From the NCBI GenBank assembly GCA_020161575.1, contig JAIUNR010000007.1:124001-188000 (forward strand): a stretch of DNA of 64,000 nt. Reading direction: 5' to 3'. Shown one piece after another: positions 44,437 to 54,795 of this stretch. The notes under the pieces were generated by a model. The model made no database searches, had not been told where the DNA came from, and saw nothing but the letters and a program-made list of their open reading frames with translations. The position numbers and the translations under genes are program-made. Source of the DNA: Pseudomonadota bacterium (GTDB taxonomy: Bacteria; Pseudomonadota; Alphaproteobacteria; Rhizobiales; Beijerinckiaceae). Numbering within the stretch: the stretch's first letter is position 1; every line of letters begins with the position of its first letter.

Positions 44437-47400
44437 CTAAACCGCTTCGGCCAGTTTCTCCGCCGCCGCGAGATCGACCGAGACCAGTTTCGAAACACCG
44501 CGCTCGATCATGGTCACGCCGTAGAGCCTGTCCATCCTGGCCATGGAAATCGGGTTATGGGTGATCATCATGAAGCGGGTTTCGGTTTCGCGCGCCATGT
44601 CGGCAAGGAGATCACACAGCCTTTCGACGTTTGAATCGTCGAGCGGCGCATCCACCTCGTCGAGCACGCAGATCGGCGCGGGATTGGTCAGGAACACGGC
44701 GAAAATCAGCGCCGTCGCGGTCAGGGCCTGTTCGCCGCCCGAGAGAAGGGAGAGCAGTTGCGGGCGTTTGCCCGGCGGCTTGGCGAGAATCTCAAGCCCG
44801 GCTTCGAGCGGATCTTCCGCCTCGACGAGCTGAAGCTCCGCCTCGCCGCCGCCGAAAAGGCGGGTGAAAAGCCGCGAGAAATGGCCGTTGACCACATCGA
44901 AAGCCGCGCGCAGCCGTGTGCGCCCCTCCGCGTTGAGCGTATCGATGGCGCGGCGGAACTTGCGGATCGCCTCCGTGATATCGGCGCGTTCCTCTGCCAG
45001 CTTGCCGCGCGCGCCTTCGACCTCGCCCAGTTCGAGATCGGCGCGCAGATTGACCGCGCCCAGCCGTTCGCGATCGGCCTTGAGGCTCGCGAGGCGTGTT
45101 TCGATCGCCGCGGGTTCGCGCGGAAGCGTTGGCGACAAGGCGGCGAGCCGTTCACCCAGCACCGCCAGCGGCGCTTCGAGCCGCTCCTCGAGGGCGCGGG
45201 CGATTTCGACGCGGCGCGCCTGCGTGTTTTCCATCTGGACGGCGAAACGCGCGGAGGCTTCCCGCGCATCGGATAGTGCGACAAAAGCAGCGCGGGCCAC
45301 TTCATCGGCCTTGCGCAAGGTGCTTTCCCCCGTCGCCAGCGCATCGGAGGCCGCGCGATTTTCCGCTTCCATCTGTTCGATTTCGGCAATCACCCGGCGT
45401 CGCGCGGCGGCAAGTTCATCCGGCAAGGTCTCAAGCCTGGCGGCCTCCATCGCCAGCTTCTCGATCCGCTCGGCCTGTTCCGCGCTGGCGCGGCGCGCGC
45501 GCGCCGTCCGTTCCTGCCAGGCCGCGCGTTCGGCGAGAATGGCACCGCGCCTTTCGATGGCGGCGTCGATGCGGGCGCGGCGCTGGCGCTCTGCCGAAAG
45601 CGCCATGGTCTCGGCGGCGCGTGCGCCGGAGAGGGCGGCCGCAAGACCTGCCAGCATTGAGTTCTCGTCCGCGACGAGGGGCAGTGCGTCGAGCGCGACG
45701 CGGGCTTCTGCGACGATATCCGCCGCTTCCTGATGATCCGCCTGAAGCGTTGTGGCGCGGGTGCGCAAGGTTTCGAACCGGAGCCGGGCTTCCTGCGTGC
45801 GTCGCAACTCGCGCTGAAGCTCGCTATTGGCGTTGTCGCGCGCAAGGGCGGCGCGGCGCGCGGCCTCCCGGCATGCCGATTCGCGTTCCTGCGCCTTGCG
45901 CAGGGTGGCCAGCGTGGCATCGAGCGTGGCGCGGATCGCATCGCGTTTTTCCTTCGCCTGCGCCGCGTTGGCTTCGATCTCGGCGAGGCGGTTGCGCTCG
46001 GCGAGGCGGCGGGCGGCGGCGCTCGGCGCATCGGCGCGCCCGGTGAACCCGTCCCAGCGCCAGAGATCGCCCTCGCGCGTGACGAGGCGCTGGCCGGGGC
46101 GAAGCTGCGCGCGCAGGCGCTCGCCCTGGTCGCGCGTGACGAGCCCGATCTGCCCCAGACGGGGATGTAGTCGTGCCGGCGCGTTGACGAAACCGAGAAC
46201 GGGCTGGGCGCCTTCGGGTAGGGGCGGGAGCGAATCCGCCGCAAGAGCCGTCTCCGCCCAGAAGCGCGCGGCACCGGCTTCGGCGGCGGCTTCAAGATCC
46301 TCCCCGAGCGCGGCGGCAAGCGCGGTCTCATAGCCGGGCTCAACCGTGATGAGATCGACGATCGGGGTCCACAGGCCCGGCTCGGCATGATCGACCAGCT
46401 TGCGGATGGTACGGGCCTCGGTTTCGAGCCGCTGGAGAAGGCGTTCCGCCTCCGCGAGTTTCGGGCGGATGCCCTGTTCCTCGGCGCGGGCGGCATGGCT
46501 TGCTTTTTCCGCGTTCTCGCTGACCGCGAGCGCGGCTTCATATTCGGTGAGCCGCTTGGTAGCCTCCACCTCCAGCAAAGGGATCTGCGCGATGGTATCC
46601 TCGCTAGCGGCAAGCGCATCGCGCTCGCGGATCGCCTCGGCCATCATGCGTGCGAGGCGTTCAAGGCGCGTTTCAGCTTCCTTGAGCCGGGTTTCCGCGG
46701 CACGCCGCGCGGCCTGTTTCTCGGCGAGGGCCGCCTGTGCGGCGGCAAGTTCGCTCTCGGCGTGGCGGCGCGCGGATTCAGCCTCCGCAAGCGCGGCCCT
46801 GTCCGCGCCGATGCCGTTCTCGTCATCGAGAACACGCGCGGCAAGCGCCGCCTCCTCGGTCTCGAGCCGGATCGTCGCGGCATCGGCATCGGCGAGGGTC
46901 GCTTGTGCAGCTTCCGCATCGCGCGCGGCTTCCTGCCGGCGCTGCGCGATTTCCGCCAGGCGCGTTTGCGCGAGGCGCAATTCGCTATCGATGGTTTCCC
47001 GCTCGGCTGTTTTCTTCTGAAGCGCGGTGGCCTTTTCGCCGGCGAGGCGACGATGCCCCTCAAGCTCGTGCTCGGCCACGGCACGTGCGCGCTCAGTCTC
47101 GCCTTGGAGGGCTGTCGCCAGCGCGATGGCGCGGATCGAGGCTTCGTGTTCCGCCTGTGCCGCGCGGGCCTCTTCCTCGGCCTTGTGATGGCCCGAGGCC
47201 ACAAGCAGCAATTCGAGATCGCGGATTTCCGCCTGAAGCACCCGGTAGCGCTCGGCGCCACGCGCCTGCTTCCTCAGGTCGCCGATCTGCCTGTCGAGCT
47301 GGCCGAGAATGTCCTCCGCGCGCACAAGGTTCTCCTCGGCCTGTTTCAGCCGGAGTTCCGCCTCGTGACGGCGGGCGTGAAGACCCGCGACACCCGCCGC

Positions 47401-47898
47401 ATCCTCGAGGATACGGCGGCGGTGCTGCGGCTTGGCGGCAATGATCTCGCCGATCTGCCCTTGCCGGACCATCGAGGGCGAACGGGCGCCCGATGCGGCA
47501 TCCGCGAAGAGGATCTGGACATCGCGCGCGCGCACCTCGCGCCCGTTCATCCGGTAGGTGGAGCCTTGCTCGCGGGTGATCTTGCGGGAAATCTCGACAT
47601 GGTCCGCCCCCGCGAGGTGCGGTGGCAAATCACCCGCCGGGGCGGTGACACGGATGGTGACTTCGGCATGGTTGCGCTCGGGCCGCGTGCCGGAGCCGGA
47701 AAAAATCACGTCGTCCATGCCGCCGCCGCGCAGGGATTTGGACGAGGTTTCCCCCATCACCCAGCGCATCGCCTCGACGAGGTTGGACTTGCCGCAGCCA
47801 TTGGGCCCGACAATACCCGTGAGTCCGGGCGCGATCGCGATATCCGTCGGATCGACGAAGGTCTTGAAACCGGCGAGGCGCAACCGCTCGAATTTCAC
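44437..47898 (-). CDS. smc: Chromosome segregation protein SMC
   Basis: Condensin ATPase that organises the chromosome with ScpA/ScpB. 1153 residues: N-terminal head with Walker A GPNGCGKSN at 31-39, long coiled coils, hinge domain at roughly residues 495-640 (TALAADSLPPLPEGAQPVLG, PGQRLVTREGDLWRWDGF), second coiled coil, and the C-terminal head with LLSGGEQALTATALIFAVF and the Walker B VLDEVDAPLDDSNV. Length is normal. Lies 46 bases downstream of the DsbA-like gene. Confidence 0.97.
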   Translation of the reverse strand: MKFERLRLAGFKTFVDPTDIAIAPGLTGIVGPNGCGKSNLVEAMRWVMGETSSKSLRGGGMDDVIFSGSGTRPERNHAEVTIRVTAPAGDLPPHLAGADHVEISRKITREQGSTYRMNGREVRARDVQILFADAASGARSPSMVRQGQIGEIIAAKPQHRRRILEDAAGVAGLHARRHEAELRLKQAEENLVRAEDILGQLDRQIGDLRKQARGAERYRVLQAEIRDLELLLVASGHHKAEEEARAAQAEHEASIRAIALATALQGETERARAVAEHELEGHRRLAGEKATALQKKTAERETIDSELRLAQTRLAEIAQRRQEAARDAEAAQATLADADAATIRLETEEAALAARVLDDENGIGADRAALAEAESARRHAESELAAAQAALAEKQAARRAAETRLKEAETRLERLARMMAEAIRERDALAASEDTIAQIPLLEVEATKRLTEYEAALAVSENAEKASHAARAEEQGIRPKLAEAERLLQRLETEARTIRKLVDHAEPGLWTPIVDLITVEPGYETALAAALGEDLEAAAEAGAARFWAETALAADSLPPLPEGAQPVLGFVNAPARLHPRLGQIGLVTRDQGERLRAQLRPGQRLVTREGDLWRWDGFTGRADAPSAAARRLAERNRLAEIEANAAQAKEKRDAIRATLDATLATLRKAQERESACREAARRAALARDNANSELQRELRRTQEARLRFETLRTRATTLQADHQEAADIVAEARVALDALPLVADENSMLAGLAAALSGARAAETMALSAERQRRARIDAAIERRGAILAERAAWQERTARARRASAEQAERIEKLAMEAARLETLPDELAAARRRVIAEIEQMEAENRAASDALATGESTLRKADEVARAAFVALSDAREASARFAVQMENTQARRVEIARALEERLEAPLAVLGERLAALSPTLPREPAAIETRLASLKADRERLGAVNLRADLELGEVEGARGKLAEERADITEAIRKFRRAIDTLNAEGRTRLRAAFDVVNGHFSRLFTRLFGGGEAELQLVEAEDPLEAGLEILAKPPGKRPQLLSLLSGGEQALTATALIFAVFLTNPAPICVLDEVDAPLDDSNVERLCDLLADMARETETRFMMITHNPISMARMDRLYGVTMIERGVSKLVSVDLAAAEKLAEAV

Positions 47899-47944
47899 CC
47901 GTTCCCACCTATCCCGGCCGGCCTTGTCTCGCGCCGGCCCGTTC

Positions 47945-48622
47945 TCACTTCTTCAGCAGGGGTTCGATCACCTTGTCGAATTCCGAAATCGGCTGGTTGC
48001 CGATCAGGCGCTGGCCATTGATGAAGAAGGTCGGCGTCGAGTTGACCGAGAAGCTCTCGACCCCGCGCTTCTTCACTTCGTTCAGGCCGTCATACATCGC
48101 CTTGTCTTTCAAGCAGGCCTCGAAGCTTTCCTGTGTGAAACCAGCTTGGCGCGCCATGACGAGCAGCGCATCGAGCGGCTTTTCCGTGGTCGCCCAATCG
48201 AGCTGGGTCTGGAAGAAAGCCGTCACGAGCGGGAAATAGCGCTCATTCGTCGAGCAGCGCGTGATCATCGAGGCTGCGGTCGAGAGCGGATCGAGCGGAA
48301 ACTCGCGGAAAACGAGCCGCACCTTGCCGGTATCGATATATTTTTCCTTCAGCTTCGGCAGCGTCTCGGTGTGGAAATTGGCGCAATGCCCGCAAGTCAG
48401 CGAAGCATATTCCACGATCGTGACCGGGGCATCGTCCTTGCCGAGAACCTTGTCGCCCAGCGGGCCGGGCTTCATCAGCTCGGCGACATTCACTTTATCG
48501 CCTTCGGCCCCGCCTTCCGCCTTCTTCGCCTCGCCGCAGGCCGCAAGCCCCGTCACCATTGCGCCCGCCAGGAGCAGGGTCGCCAGACGGCGGCTGGGCA
48601 AGTCTAGCAGGCGGTAGGACAT
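47945..48622 (-). CDS. DsbA family thioredoxin-fold lipoprotein
   Basis: A 225-residue periplasmic thiol-disulfide protein anchored as a lipoprotein: signal with lipobox LAAC at residue 29. The thioredoxin fold has the active site C77-GHC in EYASLTCGHCANFHTETL (two halves) and the cis-proline region VNSTPTFFINGQRLIG. Such DsbA-like proteins, often upstream of smc in alphaproteobacteria, oxidise or isomerise envelope proteins. ATG 48622 follows TTGGAGAT. Confidence 0.92.
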   Translation of the reverse strand: MSYRLLDLPSRRLATLLLAGAMVTGLAACGEAKKAEGGAEGDKVNVAELMKPGPLGDKVLGKDDAPVTIVEYASLTCGHCANFHTETLPKLKEKYIDTGKVRLVFREFPLDPLSTAASMITRCSTNERYFPLVTAFFQTQLDWATTEKPLDALLVMARQAGFTQESFEACLKDKAMYDGLNEVKKRGVESFSVNSTPTFFINGQRLIGNQPISEFDKVIEPLLKK

Positions 48623-48745
48623 GGGCGATCTCCAATTCTCTGGGGCTTTCCGGCGCGATCCCTCGCGCAATGCCGGGCCGAGTAATGCCAGTTTGCCCGC
48701 GCGCGCAAGCAAAACAAGCGGCATTTCACCGCGATGTGACTTTCT

Positions 48746-49303
48746 TCACCCTTTCGCCGCAATTGCCGCGCCGAAGCGTGCGAGCGCCGCGCGGAGCTCT
48801 TCATCCGCGATATCCACCATGCCCGCCTCGATACGCGCGAGCAGCGCCGCGTCCGGCACCCGCATGACCGGCTTGGGCGCAGAACTCGCTTTAGGCCCTT
48901 GCACGATACGGATCGCCCCGATGCACCCGAAGCCGAGGCGGCGGTTGACCGCTTCGATGATACCCGCTTCCGCCATCTGGACTTCGAGCGCGAAGGCGCC
49001 CGGGCAGGCGATCACCAGCGTCGCGCGCGTGGTCCTGTCGTCGCGGTTGCGGGAGGGGGAGGGCGCAGCCTTGGCCGGAGCAGCGACTTCGCCCGGACGA
49101 CGGGGCCAGCGGATCTCGACCGGGTGCGTCCAATCCGCCAGGCGCGCGCCGACAATCTCGCGCCATTGCGTCATCACCGCGCTGGTGGCGAAGCCACGCT
49201 GGTTAAGCGCGGGCGCAAGAATGCCGGGCACGAGCGTCGCGAGTGATGCCGCGTCGCGCCGTTTATCCGCGCTTCTGGTGGCGGCTGCTTTCTCTCGCGC
49301 CAT
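48746..49303 (-). CDS. DUF721/DciA family protein
   Basis: A 185-residue protein of the DUF721 family, to which the replicative helicase loader DciA belongs. The N terminus is basic; the conserved domain runs from AVMTQWREIVGARLADWTHPVEI through TLVIACPGAFALEVQMAEAGIIEAVNRR, which I split here by function: KH-like DnaB-interacting fold. Start ATG 49303 because the upstream frame overlaps mutY on the other strand. Divergent from mutY across 118 bases. Confidence 0.8.
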   Translation of the reverse strand: MAREKAAATRSADKRRDAASLATLVPGILAPALNQRGFATSAVMTQWREIVGARLADWTHPVEIRWPRRPGEVAAPAKAAPSPSRNRDDRTTRATLVIACPGAFALEVQMAEAGIIEAVNRRLGFGCIGAIRIVQGPKASSAPKPVMRVPDAALLARIEAGMVDIADEELRAALARFGAAIAAKG

Positions 49304-49421
49304 GGTGCCGATCGCTTCTTGTTCCCGTCGCCCCGTCGGAAAATGGACTTTTCCAGGCCCTGGCATTCGCGCGGCAAGTTCCGTCCTTGGCGCGCGCGGG
49401 TCTTCCTGCCAGAAACGGGGT

Positions 49422-50492
49422 ATGGATATCACGCCAAGGATAGGAAAACCCGGCCCCGGTTCCAAGCCGAAAATCACGGCCGATCTGCTGCGCTGGTACG
49501 ATTCTCACGCGCGTGACCTGCCCTGGCGGGCCAAGCCCGGCGTGATCGCCGATCCTTACCGGGTCTGGCTTTCGGAGATCATGCTCCAGCAGACAACCGT
49601 GGAGAGCGTGAAGCCCTATTTCGCCAAGTTCCTCGCGCGCTGGCCGGATGTGACCGCGCTGGCGGCGGCGGAGGAAAGCGCCGTCCTGACCGAATGGGCA
49701 GGGCTCGGCTATTATGCCCGTGCGCGCAATCTCATCGCTGCCGCGCGCAAACTCGCGGAGGCGCATGGCGGGCGCTTTCCCGATACCGAGGAGGGGCTGA
49801 GGGCTCTGCCGGGCGTCGGTGCCTATACGGCGGCGGCGATCGCCGCGATCGCGTTCAACCGGCGGGCAATCGTCATCGACGGGAATATCGAGCGGGTCGT
49901 AACGCGGCTCTTTTCGATCACAACCCCGCTTCCGGGAGCGAAATCAGATATACGCGCGGCTTTGGATCCGCTGGTCCCGGAGGATCGGCCTGGCGATTTC
50001 GCGCAGGCGTTGATGGATCTCGGCGCCACTCTCTGCACGCCCCGCGCGCCCGATTGCCTGATCTGCCCGATCCGTGGCGGGTGCTCCGCCGCGAAAGCCG
50101 GCAATCCGGGTGATTTTCCGGTAAAAGCGAAAAAGAAGGCCAAGCCGGTGAAACACGGCGTGGCCTGGCTGGCTTTCGACGCCGCCGGACGCCTTCTTCT
50201 GCGCACCCGCGCACCCAAAGGACTGCTCGCCAACATGGCGGAGGTGCCCAATGGCGGCTGGGCGGAAGGCGGTGCACCGCCTTCTCACGCGCCCTTCGCG
50301 GCGTCATGGACGCCCTTGGCCGTGCCCGTGATCCATGTCTTCACGCATTTCGAATTGCGGCTCGCGGTGCATGTCGCCCGGCTCGCATCGAATCCGCCCG
50401 CGCCTGCGGGCATGCGCTGGGTCTCGCCCGCCGATCTCGACAAGGAACCGCTGCCGACGCTTTTCAGGAAGGTGATCGCAGTGGGGGCTTGA
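49422..50492 (+). CDS. mutY: A/G-specific adenine glycosylase
   Basis: Removes adenine mispaired with 8-oxoguanine. 356 residues: catalytic E52 in VWLSEIMLQQTTVESV, helix-hairpin-helix LPGVGAYTAAAIAAIAF, catalytic D153 in VIDGNIERVVTRL, and the [4Fe-4S] cysteines C205, C212, C215, C221 (CTPRAPDCLICPIRGGC). The C-terminal NUDIX-like domain that recognises 8-oxoG follows. ATG 49422 is used. The stop abuts the ccrM stop with no gap. Confidence 0.96.
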   Translation: MDITPRIGKPGPGSKPKITADLLRWYDSHARDLPWRAKPGVIADPYRVWLSEIMLQQTTVESVKPYFAKFLARWPDVTALAAAEESAVLTEWAGLGYYARARNLIAAARKLAEAHGGRFPDTEEGLRALPGVGAYTAAAIAAIAFNRRAIVIDGNIERVVTRLFSITTPLPGAKSDIRAALDPLVPEDRPGDFAQALMDLGATLCTPRAPDCLICPIRGGCSAAKAGNPGDFPVKAKKKAKPVKHGVAWLAFDAAGRLLLRTRAPKGLLANMAEVPNGGWAEGGAPPSHAPFAASWTPLAVPVIHVFTHFELRLAVHVARLASNPPAPAGMRWVSPADLDKEPLPTLFRKVIAVGA

Positions 50493-51689
<1,197 letters not shown>

Positions 51690-51716
51690 CTATGGCGGCG
51701 CGAAGTGAAGGTCAGG

Positions 51717-51732
51717 TTTACGAGGGATTCAC
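51717..51732 (-). promoter_or_regulatory. GANTC site overlapping a CtrA-like box upstream of ccrM
   Basis: GATTC (51726-51730) is a CcrM target. On the minus strand the same bases read TGAA-N7-TAAAC, close to the CtrA box TTAA-N7-TTAAC (two mismatches). In Caulobacter ccrM is activated by CtrA and limited by GANTC methylation; the same logic is plausible here. Confidence 0.4.
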
Positions 51733-52376
51733 GCTGATTGTCCCTTTTTGGGATGGGGCGTTTCACCTGCCTTTTCACGGACCTCCCGGCACGGTGCGAA
51801 GCTCAGGCGATGCAGCGGCGTCAGCCCCAGCCGGGGCAGTGCGGCGCGATGCGCGGGTGTAGGATAGCCGGCGCTGCGGGCAAATCCGTAGCCGGGATAG
51901 CGTGCTTCCGCCGCTTCCATCATCTCGTCGCGCATCACCTTGGCGATGATCGAGGCGGCGGCGATGGCCGCGACACGGCTGTCCCCCTTCACGATCGCCT
52001 CGGCCGGGCAGGGCAGGCCGGGCGGGATATGACGGCCATCGGCCAGCACGAAATCGGGCAGGAGGGGCAGGGCGGCGATCGCGCGCCGCATCGCCTCGAG
52101 GCTTGCGCGGTGAATGTTCAGCGCATCGATCTGCGGTGCGGGGAGAAATGCGATGCCGATCGCCGCCGCTTCCAGCAGGCGCGCGGCCTGTACCCGGCGC
52201 TGCCTGGACGCCATCGCTTTGGAATCGGCGATGCCATCGCAATCGAACCCCTCCGGCAGGATCACCGCGCAGGCAACCACAGGACCGGCAAGAGGCCCGC
52301 GCCCGACCTCGTCCACACCGGCAAGGCGATGATAGCCTTCTGCGCGGCGCATCCGCGCGATGTCGTCGGGGATCAT
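51729..52376 (-). CDS. rnhB: Ribonuclease HII
   Basis: Incises at ribonucleotides in DNA. 215 residues with the DEDD site: AGVDEVGRGPLAGPVVACAV near residue 19, SKAMASRQRR, ADGRHIPP and KGDSRVAAIAAASIIAKV. It is 72 bases upstream of ccrM, so the ccrM promoter lies in its 3' end. Divergent from the small membrane protein gene at 52482. Confidence 0.95.
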   Translation of the reverse strand: MIPDDIARMRRAEGYHRLAGVDEVGRGPLAGPVVACAVILPEGFDCDGIADSKAMASRQRRVQAARLLEAAAIGIAFLPAPQIDALNIHRASLEAMRRAIAALPLLPDFVLADGRHIPPGLPCPAEAIVKGDSRVAAIAAASIIAKVMRDEMMEAAEARYPGYGFARSAGYPTPAHRAALPRLGLTPLHRLSFAPCREVREKAGETPHPKKGQSA

Positions 52377-52481
52377 GGAGTGGCTTGCCTTCTGGGTTCC
52401 TGTCGCCTTTGGTGATAGGAGCGGAGCCGCTGCCGATGCAAGATCGCCGACCGCGCGATTACGTCAAGGGAAGGGACGCGC

Positions 52482-52982
52482 ATGGAGGGAAACAAGGCAA
52501 ACGGCCCCGCCAGCTTCGATGAAGCTGCCATCGCGGCCCGTTTCATCGCTATGCCTGAAGATGTCGCCGGCCATATCGCCTATGCCCTCCATAGACGGGC
52601 TCTGTTTGATTTTCGCGCTGGAATCGAGCGCCATCACGGGCGGGGCGCGAATGCGGACGAAGAGACCGCCTTCCTCGTCGGCGAAACGGGCGAGGGGCGG
52701 ATCGCGGCCTATCGGGCGGCGGCGAATGCAATGCTGGAAGCGCCGAGAAAGCAGGCCAGCGTGGCGGTTGCCCAGGGCTCGCCGGAGCCGGATCAGCCGC
52801 GCGCGAACAGGCCACGCGCCGCGCGCCGTTTGAGCTGGTTCGGGCTCTGGGGCGCGCCGATCCTGGTCGATCCCGATGCCGGGCCGATAAACTGGCGCGG
52901 GCTTTTCCTCCGGCTTTTCATTCTCCTGCTGGCGGTGATCTTCACGGCATTGCTTTTGCGGATCCTCGTGGTTCAGGCCTGA
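52482..52982 (+). CDS. Hypothetical protein with C-terminal membrane anchor
   Basis: A 166-residue protein I do not recognise. The N-terminal half is helical and charged (FDEAAIAARFIAMPEDVAGH, GETGEGRIAAYRAAANAMLE); a Pro/Arg-rich linker follows (about 93-118); residues 140-166 form a single transmembrane helix near the C terminus (FLRLFILLLAVIFTALLLRI). No signal peptide, so a tail-anchored inner-membrane protein is likely. ATG 52482 follows AAGGGAAGGGA. Its stop is 3 bases from the stop of the convergent radical SAM gene. Confidence 0.65.
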   Translation: MEGNKANGPASFDEAAIAARFIAMPEDVAGHIAYALHRRALFDFRAGIERHHGRGANADEETAFLVGETGEGRIAAYRAAANAMLEAPRKQASVAVAQGSPEPDQPRANRPRAARRLSWFGLWGAPILVDPDAGPINWRGLFLRLFILLLAVIFTALLLRILVVQA

Positions 52983-52985
52983 GAT

Positions 52986-54107
52986 TCAGAACAGGCTCAA
53001 TTGCTGCCCCGGCAGCACGGGCGGGCGGAAGAGGTCTGTCCGAAGTCTTCCCATGCCCCGCTTCGAAAGGCCGTTCCGCTCCAGGGCGAGGCGGAAGCGC
53101 TTCTGGATCATCTCGGCATAGGGCCCGGTTCCCCTGAAACGCTCGTGGAATTCCGCGCGGTAATCCGCGCCGCCCCGTGTCGATTGCACCAGGCTCATCA
53201 CGTGCCGCATCTTGCCGGGAAAATGCGTCAGCAGCCATTCGCGGAAGAGGTCGCGCAATTCAAGCGGCAGGCGCAGCAGGATCGAATGGGCTTCCTTCGC
53301 GCCAGCCTGTGCCACTGCTTCGAGCAGGGCCTCGATCTCGTGATCGTTGATCGCCGGGATGATCGGCGACATCAGCACCGCCGTTGGAATGCCTGCTTCA
53401 CTGAGCTGGCGTACGGCATCGAGGCGGCGCGCGGGAATGGTTGCGCGCGGTTCCATCTTGCGGGCGAGCGCAGGATCGAGCGTGGTGATGGACAGCGCCA
53501 CGCGCGCGAGGCCTTTCTCCGCCATGGGTGCGAGGAGGTCGATATCCCGCGTCACCAGCGCGCCCTTGGTGATGATCGTCACGGGATGATCATGCGCGTA
53601 GAGCACTTCGAGGATCTGCCGCGTGATGCGATAGCGCCGCTCTATCGGCTGATAGGGGTCGGTATTGGAGCCGAGCGCGATCTCGCGCGGCTGGTAGCCC
53701 GGTTTCGCGATCTCCCGCGTGAGCAATTCTGCGGCATTGGGCTTGGCGAATAGCCGCGATTCGAAATCCAGGCCGGGCGAGAGACCGAGATAGGCGTGGC
53801 TTGGCCGCGCGTAGCAATAGGTGCAGCCATGCTCGCAGCCGCGATAGGGGTTGATCGAGCGGTCGAACGGAATATCCGGCGACTCATTCTTCGTGATGAT
53901 GGTCACCGCGCGCTCGAAGGTCGTCTCGGTGCGGAAAGGGGGCAATTCGTCGGGCTCGCCCCAGCCGTCGTCGAAGGTTTCGCGCAGTTGGCGTTCGTAA
54001 CGGCCGCTGAGGTTGGTAACCGCGCCGCGACCATGCCGATGCGCTTCCGCCAGCGCGGAGGTCACGCGCGATTCGAGGGAGGTGTCGGGGCGGCGGGGTA
54101 TTTTCAT
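52986..54107 (-). CDS. PA0069 family radical SAM protein
   Basis: A 373-residue radical SAM enzyme of the PA0069/Rv2578c family, distantly related to spore photoproduct lyase. Cluster cysteines C91, C95, C98 in PYRGCEHGCTYCYARPSHAY; preceded by GRGAVTNLSGRYE. Substrate unknown; a DNA-damage role is suggested by a perfect SOS box at its promoter. Start ATG 54107 is chosen because the -10 element lies 7 bases upstream, predicting a leaderless mRNA. An ATG at 54140 with AGAAGG upstream is the alternative and would put the box inside the gene. Confidence 0.88.
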   Translation of the reverse strand: MKIPRRPDTSLESRVTSALAEAHRHGRGAVTNLSGRYERQLRETFDDGWGEPDELPPFRTETTFERAVTIITKNESPDIPFDRSINPYRGCEHGCTYCYARPSHAYLGLSPGLDFESRLFAKPNAAELLTREIAKPGYQPREIALGSNTDPYQPIERRYRITRQILEVLYAHDHPVTIITKGALVTRDIDLLAPMAEKGLARVALSITTLDPALARKMEPRATIPARRLDAVRQLSEAGIPTAVLMSPIIPAINDHEIEALLEAVAQAGAKEAHSILLRLPLELRDLFREWLLTHFPGKMRHVMSLVQSTRGGADYRAEFHERFRGTGPYAEMIQKRFRLALERNGLSKRGMGRLRTDLFRPPVLPGQQLSLF

Positions 54108-54143
54108 AAGAACAAAAATAGAACATCTAGGCCGTTTCATCAA
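54108..54143 (-). promoter_or_regulatory. LexA-type SOS box over a promoter
   Basis: On the minus strand GTTC-TATTTTT-GTTC (54124-54110) is a perfect match to the alphaproteobacterial LexA box GTTC-N7-GTTC. TTGATG (54143-54138), a 17-base spacer and TATTTT (54120-54115) make a promoter whose -10 sits in the N7 of the box. LexA would block it directly. The start point should fall at or next to the ATG at 54107. Confidence 0.75.
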
Positions 54144-54261
54144 GCAGCCTTCTGGTTTTTTCAAGCTGTCAGACAAAGTGAGCGCGGAAGGCTAGCCCCT
54201 TGCCAAGTTGATTATTGCGATGCAACATAAGCCCTGGTTCATTCATCAGGGCCCGGCACGC

Positions 54262-54795
54262 ATGCTGGTTGCAATCGTCGACACGAGAAACGATGCCCGC
54301 GCCCTCGCGGCCACCCTCTCACCGCTGGTGCGCGGAGTTGTCGAAGGGCTGGTCGGGACCGCGATCATCGTGACCTATCGCAAGGATGCGGAAATTGGCG
54401 ATATCGCCGATCACGCTGGTTGCCGGGTCATCATGGCCGATAACTGGGGTGAGGGCTTCGCACGCGCCGTGATCGGCGCAAACCATGCCGGATTCCTCGT
54501 GCTCGATGCAGGGATCCAGCTTCCGCAGGGGTTCTGGCCCGATCTTGCGGATGCCCTGCCTGCGCTGGGTAATCGCCCGGCGGCGACCATGCCGTCACCC
54601 CGTCTTGGACTACTGGCGCGACTCATGCAGCGCATGAGCGTGTTCCGTGGGCAAGTGAGCCGTGAATCGGGGCTTCTGCTCCCGCCTAGCCGGGCGCGCG
54701 AGATCGCACTTGCGAAGGCAGATCCTTTCGCGATTCGCTACGGGCGGGCGCTCGAGCGGATCGAGACCCCCGTGACCCGCCTGGCGGCGGCCTGA
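54262..54795 (+). CDS. Small glycosyltransferase family 2-like protein
   Basis: A 177-residue protein resembling the N-terminal part of GT-A (family 2) glycosyltransferases: MLVAIVDTRNDARALAATL, SPLVRGVVEGLV, ADHAGCRVIMADNWGEG and FLVLDAG, in which the usual DxD motif is not clear. No membrane segment. It may be a degenerate member with no catalysis. Start ATG 54262 matches the family N terminus; an ATG at 54220 adds 14 residues. Stop abuts that of the cytochrome c gene. Confidence 0.6.
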   Translation: MLVAIVDTRNDARALAATLSPLVRGVVEGLVGTAIIVTYRKDAEIGDIADHAGCRVIMADNWGEGFARAVIGANHAGFLVLDAGIQLPQGFWPDLADALPALGNRPAATMPSPRLGLLARLMQRMSVFRGQVSRESGLLLPPSRAREIALAKADPFAIRYGRALERIETPVTRLAAA

